A stretch of 5,201 nt of DNA from Ramlibacter sp. (lineage in GTDB: Bacteria > Pseudomonadota > Gammaproteobacteria > Burkholderiales > Burkholderiaceae_C), in assembly GCA_023701085.1 (NCBI GenBank), contig JAMPXR010000217.1, positions 1 through 5,201 of the forward strand. Reading direction: 5' to 3'. The translations under genes and the position numbers were made by a program. Shown here piece after piece: positions 1 to 5,038 of the stretch. The notes under the pieces were generated by a model that saw nothing but the letters and a program-made list of their open reading frames with translations, was not told where the DNA came from and ran no database searches. Position 1 is the first letter of the stretch; each line of letters begins with the position of its first letter.

Positions 1-232
1 CGGCAAGCAGCGCTACCGTCTGGCATTGGAATTGCATGTCATCGACAACGGGCCCGGCGTGCCGGACTCGATCAAGGACCGCATCTTCTTCCCGCTGGTC
101 TCGGGCAGGGAGGGCGGCTCCGGGCTGGGGCTGACGCTGGCGCAAACCTTCGTGCAGCAGCATCATGGCCTGATCGAGTGCGACAGCGTGCCCGGGCGGA
201 CGGATTTCAAGATACTGATCCCGCTGCCCTGA
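1..232 (+). CDS. ntrB: NtrB (GlnL) nitrogen sensor histidine kinase, C-terminal end (partial)
   Basis: This is the last 76 or so codons of a histidine kinase; the reading frame is open from base 2 and the true start lies upstream of the window. The visible part is the end of a HATPase_c (GHKL) ATP-binding domain: the G1 box DNGPGVP, an F box IFFPLVSGR, and the G2 box GSGLGL, followed by the usual final strand ending LIPLP and a TGA stop. The PAS sensor domain, the phosphoacceptor His and the N box are outside the window. NtrB is a cytoplasmic kinase/phosphatase controlled by the PII protein GlnB; it phosphorylates NtrC under nitrogen limitation. The name rests on the F and G2 box wording, which is typical of NtrB, and on ntrC starting 24 bases downstream in the same direction. 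Another kinase of this class is possible but unlikely in this context. Confidence 0.9.
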   Translation, partial: GKQRYRLALELHVIDNGPGVPDSIKDRIFFPLVSGREGGSGLGLTLAQTFVQQHHGLIECDSVPGRTDFKILIPLP

Positions 233-247
233 CAGCCATCTAGCGTT

Positions 248-251
248 GAGG
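248..251 (+). promoter_or_regulatory. Ribosome binding site that decides the ntrC start
   Basis: GAGG lies five bases before the ATG at 257. A GTG at 251 is in the same frame and would add two residues, but it overlaps this Shine-Dalgarno sequence. The ATG is therefore the likely start. Confidence 0.7.
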
Positions 252-256
252 TGCCA

Positions 257-1801
257 ATGAAGCCGATCTGGATCGTTGACGATGACCAATCCATCCGCTT
301 CGTGCTGGAAAAGGCGCTGCTGCGCGAGGACCTGCCCACCCGCAGCTTCACCAGCCCGCGGGACGTGCTGCGGGCGCTGGATGCGAGCGACGACGACGGG
401 CCGCAGGTCCTGGTCAGCGACATCCGCATGCCGGGCGGATCGGGCTTGGACCTGCTGACCCAGGTCAAGGAGAAACTTCCTGGCCTGCCCGTCATCATCA
501 TGACGGCGTTTTCGGACCTGGACAGCGCCGTGTCGGCTTTCCAGGGCGGCGCCTTCGAATACCTGCCCAAGCCCTTCGACCTGCCCAAGGCCGTCGAGTT
601 GATCCGCCGCGCGGTCGAGGAAAGCCAGCGCGAGGAAGTGGCCGAGGAAGGGATGGCCCGCGCGCCCGAAATGCTGGGCCAGGCGCCGGCGATGCAGGAC
701 GTGTTCCGCGCGATCGGCCGGCTGTCGCAGAGCAACGTGACGGTGCTGATCACGGGCGAATCGGGCACGGGCAAGGAACTGGTCGCGCGCGCGCTGCACA
801 AGCACTCCCCGCGCGCCAGCGGCCCCTTCGTCGCCATCAACACCGCGGCGATTCCGAAGGACCTGCTGGAGAGTGAGCTGTTCGGCCACGAGCGCGGCGC
901 CTTCACCGGCGCGCAGGCGATGCGGCGCGGGCGCTTCGAGCAGGCCGAGGGCGGCACCCTGTTCCTGGACGAGATCGGCGACATGCCGTTCGACTTGCAG
1001 ACGCGCCTGCTGCGCGTGCTGTCGGACGGCCATTTCTACCGCGTGGGCGGCCACAGCGCGGTGAAGGCGAACGTGCGCGTGATCGCGGCGACGCACCAGG
1101 ACCTGGAGCAGCGCGCGAAGGAAGGCGTGTTCCGCGAGGACCTGTTCCACCGGCTGAACGTCATCCGGCTGCGGCTGCCCGCGCTGCGCGAGCGCCTGGA
1201 CGACATTCCCATGCTGACGCGCCACTTCCTGCAGCAAAGCGCCAGCCAATTGGGCGTCGAGCCCAAGCGCATCTCCGATGCGGCGCTGGCGCGGCTCGGC
1301 GCGTTCGCGTTTCCCGGCAACGTGCGCCAGCTCGAGAACATCTGCCACTGGCTCACCGTCATGGCGCCGGCCCAGCTGATCGAGCCCAAGGACCTGCCGC
1401 CGGAAGTGGCTGCGGGTCCGGGCGAAACCACCGCCATCGCGGCGGCGGCGCCGGCTTCCGCGCCAACCCGGCTTGGGCGGGAAGACGCGCCCCCGAACGG
1501 GCCGGCGGCGCTGCGCGCCGGGGATCCCGAAGGTCTGCCGCAGCCGCAGCCCCGGCCGGGTCAGCCGACCTGGGAATCCGGGCTGGAAGCGGAGGCGCTG
1601 GCATTGCTGGCGAGCGGCCGGCACGACGTCTGGGAAGAGCTGTCCAAGCGCTTCGAGTCGCGCCTGATTCTCACGGCGCTGGCCAATACGCGCGGCCGCC
1701 GGATCGAGGCCGCGCAGAAACTGGGCATCGGCCGCAACACGATCACCCGCAAGATCCAGGAACTGGGGCTGGAAGGCCAGGGCGCGCCGCGCGAGGCCTA
1801 G
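257..1801 (+). CDS. ntrC: NtrC (GlnG) nitrogen regulation response regulator, sigma-54 activator
   Basis: A 514-residue enhancer-binding protein. Residues 1-120 form a receiver domain with the acidic cluster D8-D10, phosphoacceptor D55 (VSDIRMPG), T83 and K105. Residues about 138-370 form the AAA+ domain: Walker A GESGTGKE (167-174), the sigma-54-contacting GAFTGA loop (214-219), Walker B TLFLDE (234-239), arginine fingers R293 and R299 (FREDLFHRLN) and the FPGNVRQLEN segment with R357 (352-361). A Fis-type helix-turn-helix is at about 481-504 (IEAAQKLGIGRNTITRKI). All catalytic residues are intact. Phosphorylated NtrC binds upstream enhancers and drives open complex formation by sigma-54 polymerase at nitrogen-assimilation promoters. 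The protein is about 45 residues longer than E. coli NtrC, mostly because of an Ala/Pro-rich linker (about 383-440) between the AAA+ and DNA-binding domains. It follows ntrB by 24 bases, so the two are probably one transcript. Confidence 0.96.
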   Translation: MKPIWIVDDDQSIRFVLEKALLREDLPTRSFTSPRDVLRALDASDDDGPQVLVSDIRMPGGSGLDLLTQVKEKLPGLPVIIMTAFSDLDSAVSAFQGGAFEYLPKPFDLPKAVELIRRAVEESQREEVAEEGMARAPEMLGQAPAMQDVFRAIGRLSQSNVTVLITGESGTGKELVARALHKHSPRASGPFVAINTAAIPKDLLESELFGHERGAFTGAQAMRRGRFEQAEGGTLFLDEIGDMPFDLQTRLLRVLSDGHFYRVGGHSAVKANVRVIAATHQDLEQRAKEGVFREDLFHRLNVIRLRLPALRERLDDIPMLTRHFLQQSASQLGVEPKRISDAALARLGAFAFPGNVRQLENICHWLTVMAPAQLIEPKDLPPEVAAGPGETTAIAAAAPASAPTRLGREDAPPNGPAALRAGDPEGLPQPQPRPGQPTWESGLEAEALALLASGRHDVWEELSKRFESRLILTALANTRGRRIEAAQKLGIGRNTITRKIQELGLEGQGAPREA

Positions 1802-1823
1802 GGGCCGCCCAGACCCCTAGGCC
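1795..1823 (+). repeat. Perfect 10-bp inverted repeat over the ntrC stop codon, terminator-like
   Basis: GGCCTAGGGG (1795-1804) is matched exactly by its reverse complement CCCCTAGGCC (1814-1823), with a 9-base loop. The stem contains the ntrC stop TAG (1799-1801). In RNA this would be a strong GC-rich hairpin at the very end of ntrC. No run of T follows (the next bases are CCATCCGTCG), so it is not a standard intrinsic terminator. It could be a transcript-end stabilising hairpin or an attenuator that separates ntrBC from the next operon. Confidence 0.6.
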
Positions 1824-1857
1824 CCATCCGTCGTAGGGCCGCTGGCTGCGTTCTCTA

Positions 1858-1880
1858 AAGATGCATGCATAATGCATGTT
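1858..1880 (+). promoter_or_regulatory. Candidate NsrR (nitric-oxide-responsive repressor) operator
   Basis: A 23-base imperfect palindrome: left arm AAGATGCAT (1858-1866), five-base centre GCATA, right arm ATGCATGTT (1872-1880). Eight of the nine arm positions are complementary; the only mismatch is G1860 against G1878. The proteobacterial NsrR consensus, recalled from the comparative-genomics literature, has AAGATGYAT arms with the same 23-base periodicity, so the fit is close. The site begins 45 bases before the start codon of a DUF2249 gene, a family often found among nitric-oxide response genes. NsrR is an Rrf2-family [Fe-S] repressor that releases DNA on reaction with NO. Binding here is an inference from sequence. 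Confidence 0.7.
1868..1873 (+). promoter_or_regulatory. Possible -10 element inside the NsrR-like operator
   Basis: CATAAT matches TATAAT at five of six positions and sits in the middle of the palindrome, where a bound repressor would block polymerase. It would give a transcript starting near 1880, with a 23-base leader that contains the ribosome binding site. No convincing -35 hexamer is present at 16-18 bases upstream, so the call is tentative. Confidence 0.35.
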
Positions 1881-1890
1881 ATGTCTCTTT

Positions 1891-1896
1891 AAAGGA
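1891..1896 (+). promoter_or_regulatory. Ribosome binding site that decides the DUF2249 start
   Basis: AAAGGA is six bases before the ATG at 1903. An in-frame ATG at 1876 would lengthen the protein by nine residues, but it lies within the operator-like palindrome and has no Shine-Dalgarno sequence. The start at 1903 is preferred. The first bases overlap an 8-base self-complementary CTTTAAAG (1887-1894). Confidence 0.7.
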
Positions 1897-1902
1897 ATCC
1901 GC

Positions 1903-2160
1903 ATGTCGCAACCCCACCTGCATCTGTCGGCCGACGCCATCTATCCCTTCGACGCGCGCGGCGTCGCCAAGCGCTTTCGTCACGCGGCGATCTTCGGCGC
2001 CCTGGACGCCCTGCAGCCTGGCGAGACCATGCGCTTCGTCAATGACCACGACCCGCTGCCGCTGCTGCAACAGCTGCAGGCGCGCTATGGCGAGCGGGTG
2101 GACATCCAGTACCGCCAGCGCGAGGCCGAAGGCGTCATGATCGACTTCATCGTGCGCTGA
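1903..2160 (+). CDS. DUF2249 domain protein, small, probable NO-response gene
   Basis: An 85-residue protein that is essentially one DUF2249 domain, a small alpha/beta family related in fold to TusA/SirA. The family's signature is clear: an FDARGV segment near residues 16-21, FRHAAIFGALDALQPGE (25-41) and the invariant-looking VNDHDPLPLL (46-55). The usual C-terminal W-x-Y and GPxxW elements are not kept; here the end reads QYRQREAEGVMIDFIVR. There is no signal peptide or membrane segment, so it should be cytoplasmic. The biochemical role of DUF2249 is not established; the family often occurs next to nitric oxide reductase, hemerythrin-type RIC and NnrS genes. The upstream NsrR-like operator supports an NO-linked role. 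It is probably cotranscribed with the FmdE-like gene, which starts nine bases after its stop. Confidence 0.88.
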   Translation: MSQPHLHLSADAIYPFDARGVAKRFRHAAIFGALDALQPGETMRFVNDHDPLPLLQQLQARYGERVDIQYRQREAEGVMIDFIVR

Positions 2161-2169
2161 AGTCCCCGC

Positions 2170-2793
2170 ATGGACTTCTCGCCTGAGGGCTTTCCCGAGT
2201 TTTTTGACCGCGCGCCGGTCATCCGCGTGCGCGACCCGCTGTCCGACTTCCTGGGCGCCGCCCGGGACGGCGTGCTGGAGTACCGCTACGCCGACGCGGT
2301 CAAGCTGGCGGGGCATTCCTGTCCCACGGTGGCGTCGGCCTTCCTGATGACGCGGACCGCGCTCGCGGCGCTCTACGGGAAGGAGCTGCCGCAGCGCGGC
2401 GGCGTGCGCGTCGAAGTGCGCGATCCCGCCCAGGAGGGCGTGACCGGTGTCATTGCCAACGTGGTCGCGCTGGTGACGGGGGTGACCGTCGACACCGGAT
2501 TCAAGGGCCTGGCCGGCCGGTTCGACCGCCGCGGCCTGCTGGCCTACGACGTCGACGTGCCCGGCGAGCTGCGATTCACGAGGCTCGATACCGGCGCGGC
2601 GGTCACGGTGTCGGCCCAGCTGCAATGGGTGGCAGGCGATCCGCGCATCGGCGAGCTGTTGCGGCCCTGCCTGGCCGGCAGCGCCGGCGCGGATGAGCAG
2701 GCGCTGTTCCGTTCACTCTGGCAGGACCGCGTGCGCCGGCTCCTGTGCGATCACGCGGACGATCCGCAAGTGCTGGTGCTCGCTGCCGGGTAG
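2170..2793 (+). CDS. FmdE-like protein with His-x-Cys-Pro motif, function unknown
   Basis: A 207-residue soluble protein without a signal peptide or membrane helix. The clearest landmark is the motif KLAGHSCPTVASAFL (residues 45-59), with G48, H49, C51 and P52. It resembles the GHxCPG element of the FmdE family, named after a subunit of archaeal formylmethanofuran dehydrogenase. A second conserved-looking block is TGFKGLAGRF (109-118), and FTRLDTGAAVTV (136-147) follows. H49 and C51 could bind metal or act in catalysis; further cysteines are C167 and C193, the latter near H195. No cysteine-rich C-terminal zinc domain is present. No methanofuran pathway is expected in this organism, so the role must differ from that of the archaeal namesake. 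The ATG has no good Shine-Dalgarno sequence and follows the DUF2249 stop by nine bases, which suggests translational coupling and a shared job. Confidence 0.75.
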   Translation: MDFSPEGFPEFFDRAPVIRVRDPLSDFLGAARDGVLEYRYADAVKLAGHSCPTVASAFLMTRTALAALYGKELPQRGGVRVEVRDPAQEGVTGVIANVVALVTGVTVDTGFKGLAGRFDRRGLLAYDVDVPGELRFTRLDTGAAVTVSAQLQWVAGDPRIGELLRPCLAGSAGADEQALFRSLWQDRVRRLLCDHADDPQVLVLAAG

Positions 2794-2821
2794 GACGCGC
2801 CGGGCGACGGCCGACGCTCTT

Positions 2822-3598
2822 CTAGAGTTCGACGGTCACCGGCGCATGGTCGCTGGGCTGCTTCCATTTGCGCGGCGCGCGGTCGATCGTGCAGGCCTTG
2901 ACCTGTGCCTTGAGCGCTTCGCTCACCAGGATGTGGTCGATGCGCAGCCCCCGGTTCTTTTGGTAGCCCAGCATCCGGTAGTCCCACCAGCTGAAGCTTT
3001 TTTCCGGCTGCTCGAACAGGCGGAAGCTGTCGCACAGCCCCAGCGTGATCAGCTTGCGGAAGTGATCGCGCTCCTCGGTGGTGTGGTGGATGGTTTCGCG
3101 CAGGCCCTCGGGGTCCCAGGAGTCACGGTCCTCGGGCGCGATGTTGAAGTCGCCCACCAGCGCCAGCCGCGGATGCCGCTCCAGTTCCGCGCGCAGGTAG
3201 TCGCGCAGCCCGCGCAGCCAGCTCATCTTGTATTCGAACTTCTCGGTGCCCGGTGCCTGCCCGTTGACGAAATAGCCGTTGACCAGCCGCAGTTCGCCAC
3301 CGGGCCCGTCCAGCGTCGCCGCGATCACGCGCGAGTGCTGGTCCGCGAAGCCGGTGATGTTCTTCACGACGTCGTGCAAGGCTTGGCGGCTCATGATCGC
3401 GACGCCGTTGTAGGTCTTCTGGCCGAAGACCGCGCAGTGTCCGTAGCCGGCCGCTTGCAGCACCTCCAGCGGGAACTTGTCGTCGGTCAGCTTGAGCTCC
3501 TGCAGGCACAGCACGTCGACCGGGTTGGCCGCGGTCCAGTCCAGCACGTGCTGCAGCCGCGCCGTGAGTGAATTGACGTTCCAGGTGGTGATCTTCAT
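2822..3598 (-). CDS. xth: Exodeoxyribonuclease III (AP endonuclease)
   Basis: A 258-residue protein of the exonuclease-endonuclease-phosphatase fold, close to the usual ExoIII length. All catalytic landmarks are visible: WNVNSLTAR with N7, LQELK with metal-binding E34, NGYFVNG with Y109, GDFNIAP with D150 and N152, GLRIDHIL with D221 and the C-terminal PSDHAPV with the D250/H251 pair. It cleaves DNA 5' of abasic sites and has 3'-5' exonuclease and 3'-phosphatase activity, acting in base excision repair in the cytoplasm. The start is fixed by MKITTWNVNSL, the normal N-terminus of the family; the Shine-Dalgarno sequence is weak. It is the last gene of the thyA-folA-xth series, 70 bases after folA, and its stop faces that of the FmdE-like gene across 28 bases. 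Whether it is xthA in the strict E. coli sense or one of several betaproteobacterial xth paralogues cannot be decided here. Confidence 0.95.
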   Translation of the reverse strand: MKITTWNVNSLTARLQHVLDWTAANPVDVLCLQELKLTDDKFPLEVLQAAGYGHCAVFGQKTYNGVAIMSRQALHDVVKNITGFADQHSRVIAATLDGPGGELRLVNGYFVNGQAPGTEKFEYKMSWLRGLRDYLRAELERHPRLALVGDFNIAPEDRDSWDPEGLRETIHHTTEERDHFRKLITLGLCDSFRLFEQPEKSFSWWDYRMLGYQKNRGLRIDHILVSEALKAQVKACTIDRAPRKWKQPSDHAPVTVEL

Positions 3599-3605
3599 CG
3601 TCCGC

Positions 3606-3650
3606 TCAGCGCCCCTGCGGCGCGGGATCTGGCCGCTTCATGTGAGGCAT
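3606..3650 (-). CDS. Possible 14-codon leader ORF upstream of xth
   Basis: In the gap between folA and xth, an ATG at 3650-3648 opens a short frame reading MPHMKRPDPAPQGR that ends in TGA at 3608-3606. It has a better Shine-Dalgarno sequence (AGGAG, 3663-3659, eight bases ahead) than xth itself, and its stop is seven bases before the xth ATG. Its RNA can form short GC-rich stems near the end (for example GCGCC/GGCGC). It could couple xth translation to ribosomes arriving from folA. No homology is recognised and chance occurrence is quite possible. Confidence 0.25.
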   Translation of the reverse strand: MPHMKRPDPAPQGR

Positions 3651-3668
3651 CGCCTGTGCTCCTGACAT

Positions 3669-4166
3669 TCAAGCTCCTGGTGGCCCCTTGTGGTAGGTGA
3701 CGAAACTGTAGTGCAGGCCGTTGGCCGAGCGGTGCCGCTGGCGCGCCGTTTCCCGCCATTCAGGCCCGAAACGCGGCGCGTGGGCGTCACCGTCGAAGTC
3801 CGCATCGATTTCAGTCACTTCGGCGGTGTGCGCCAGGGGCAGTGCCTGCGCGTAGACGTCGGCCCCGCCGATGACCCAGGCCCGCGCTTCGCCGGCGCAC
3901 AGGGCCAGCGCCTGCGGCAGCGACGCGGCGCGGGTCGCGCCGGGGGCGTCCCAGTGCGCCTGGCGCGTCACCACGATGTTGGCGCGGCCCGGCAGCGGCC
4001 GGAAGCGTTCGGGCAGCGAATCCCAGGTCTTGCGCCCCATGATGACGGGACAACCCAGGGTGACCCGCTTGAAATGGGCCATGTCTTCCGGCAACTGCCA
4101 GGGCAGGGTGCCGGCTTGGCCGATCACCCCGTTGCGCGCGCGCGCGAAGATCAAACCGAGTTCCAT
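3669..4166 (-). CDS. folA: Dihydrofolate reductase
   Basis: A 165-residue single-domain DHFR of the bacterial chromosomal type. The N-terminal strand LGLIFARARNGVIG (3-16) is followed by the Met20-type loop with LPWQLPEDMAHFK (21-33), in which W23 and the catalytic acid D28 correspond to W22 and D27 of E. coli. The NADPH-binding segment PVIMGRKTWDSLP is at 40-52, and the cofactor-binding VIGGADVY (98-105) carries the paired glycines G100-G101. The enzyme reduces dihydrofolate to tetrahydrofolate with NADPH and is the target of trimethoprim. It starts 16 bases after the thyA stop, so both are probably on one mRNA. This is the classic thyA-folA pairing, in which FolA recycles the dihydrofolate released by thymidylate synthase. 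The Shine-Dalgarno sequence is poor (a GGGCGG-like stretch), which fits coupling to thyA translation. Confidence 0.96.
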   Translation of the reverse strand: MELGLIFARARNGVIGQAGTLPWQLPEDMAHFKRVTLGCPVIMGRKTWDSLPERFRPLPGRANIVVTRQAHWDAPGATRAASLPQALALCAGEARAWVIGGADVYAQALPLAHTAEVTEIDADFDGDAHAPRFGPEWRETARQRHRSANGLHYSFVTYHKGPPGA

Positions 4167-4182
4167 CGCAGCAGCGCCGCCC

Positions 4183-5001
4183 TCAGACCGCCACCGGCGC
4201 CTTGATGGCGGGGTGGCATTGATAGTCCAGCACCTCGAAGTCCTCGTACTCGTAATCGAAAATGGACGCGGGCCTGCGCTTGATTGCCAGCACGGGATAG
4301 GGGTAGGGCTGGCGGCTCAGTTGGAGCTCCACCTGCTCCTGGTGATTGCTGTAGATGTGGCAGTCCCCGCCGGTCCAGATGAAGTCGCCCACGCCCAGGT
4401 CGCACTGCTGCGCCATCATGTGAGTGAGCAGGGCATAGCTCGCGATATTGAACGGAACGCCCAGGAAGATGTCGGCGCTGCGCTGGTAGAGCTGGCAGGA
4501 CAGCTTCCCGTCCGCGACGTAGAACTGGAAGAAGGCATGGCAGGGCGCCAGCGCCATCTTCGGGATATCCGCCACGTTCCATGCGCTGACGATGATGCGG
4601 CGCGAATCGGGATTGGCCTTGATCGTCCTGACGGCCTCGGCGATCTGGTCGACGTGGCCGCCGCCGGGCGTGGGCCAACTGCGCCACTGGACGCCGTAGA
4701 CCGGGCCCAGCTCGCCGTCGGGCCCGGCCCACTCGTCCCAGATCGTGACGCCGCGTTCCCTGAGCCAGTTGTTATTGCCCGAACCCTGGAGAAACCAGAG
4801 CAGCTCGCAAATGATCGACTTGAGGTGCACCTTCTTGGTCGTGACCAGCGGAAAACCTTCCGCCAGGTCGAAGCGCATCTGGTAGCCGAAGACGCTGCGG
4901 GTGCCGGTGCCGGTGCGGTCCATCTTGCGCGCGCCCTGCGTGTGGACGTGACGCATGAAGTCTTCGTATTGGGAGCGCACGGGGCGCGAAGCGGCTGTCA
5001 T
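4183..5001 (-). CDS. thyA: Thymidylate synthase (ThyA)
   Basis: A 272-residue ThyA with every key residue present: phosphate-binding R29 in DRTGTGT, E66 in [10 protein letters not shown]88 and W91 in IWDEWA, R134-R135, nucleophile C154 in [33 protein letters not shown] (split around R174, S175, D177 and N185), H215 and Y217 in DCHIYSNH, and the C-terminal KAPVAV. It converts dUMP and methylenetetrahydrofolate to dTMP and dihydrofolate in the cytoplasm. The protein is eight residues longer at the N-terminus than E. coli ThyA. No Shine-Dalgarno sequence precedes the ATG at 5001, and no downstream in-frame start is better placed. It lies 33 bases after an oxidase gene on the same strand and 16 bases before folA. 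Confidence 0.97.
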   Translation of the reverse strand: MTAASRPVRSQYEDFMRHVHTQGARKMDRTGTGTRSVFGYQMRFDLAEGFPLVTTKKVHLKSIICELLWFLQGSGNNNWLRERGVTIWDEWAGPDGELGPVYGVQWRSWPTPGGGHVDQIAEAVRTIKANPDSRRIIVSAWNVADIPKMALAPCHAFFQFYVADGKLSCQLYQRSADIFLGVPFNIASYALLTHMMAQQCDLGVGDFIWTGGDCHIYSNHQEQVELQLSRQPYPYPVLAIKRRPASIFDYEYEDFEVLDYQCHPAIKAPVAV

Positions 5002-5008
5002 GGATCGG

Positions 5009-5038
5009 ATTATCGTCAGGGAGGAAGGACGCGGTCAG
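5009..5038 (-). promoter_or_regulatory. Candidate sigma-70 promoter of thyA-folA(-xth), leaderless geometry
   Basis: On the - strand, CTGACC (5038-5033, four of six matches to TTGACA) is followed after 18 bases by GATAAT (5014-5009, five of six matches to TATAAT). The predicted start of transcription falls at 5002-5001, that is, at the A of the thyA ATG or one base before it. The -35 hexamer overlaps the TGA stop of the upstream oxidase gene. The gap holds no Shine-Dalgarno sequence for thyA, which fits a leaderless transcript. The hexamers are seen; promoter activity is inferred. Confidence 0.45.

Noticed and set aside
251..256. GTG start for ntrC two codons upstream of the ATG
   Set aside because: The GTG overlaps the Shine-Dalgarno GAGG that serves the ATG at 257.
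163..984. A 273-codon open frame on the - strand opposite ntrB/ntrC
   Set aside because: It lies across the fully recognisable NtrC receiver and AAA+ domains. Its product is a Ser/Arg-rich composition typical of antisense frames in GC-rich genes and has no recognisable domain.
1841..1902. FNR/Anr/DNR-type box upstream of the DUF2249 gene
   Set aside because: No TTGAT-N4-ATCAA-like sequence is present. The only strong palindrome fits the NsrR layout instead.
1879..2625. A 248-codon open frame on the - strand opposite the DUF2249 and FmdE-like genes
   Set aside because: It is rich in His, Arg and Ala with no recognisable motif and lies opposite two genes with clear family signatures. GC-rich codon bias readily produces such frames.
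2794..2821. Possible bidirectional terminator between the converging FmdE-like and xth genes
   Set aside because: Only a 4-bp stem (GCCG/CGGC, 2799-2811) can be drawn and no T-run follows on either strand. It is too weak to call.
2693..3571. A 292-codon open frame on the + strand across the xth region
   Set aside because: It runs antisense to ExoIII, whose catalytic residues are all present on the - strand. The frame is an artefact of GC-rich third positions.
4151..4732. A 193-codon - strand frame inside thyA
   Set aside because: It is an out-of-frame shadow of thyA with an Arg/Pro/Ala-rich product and no motif.
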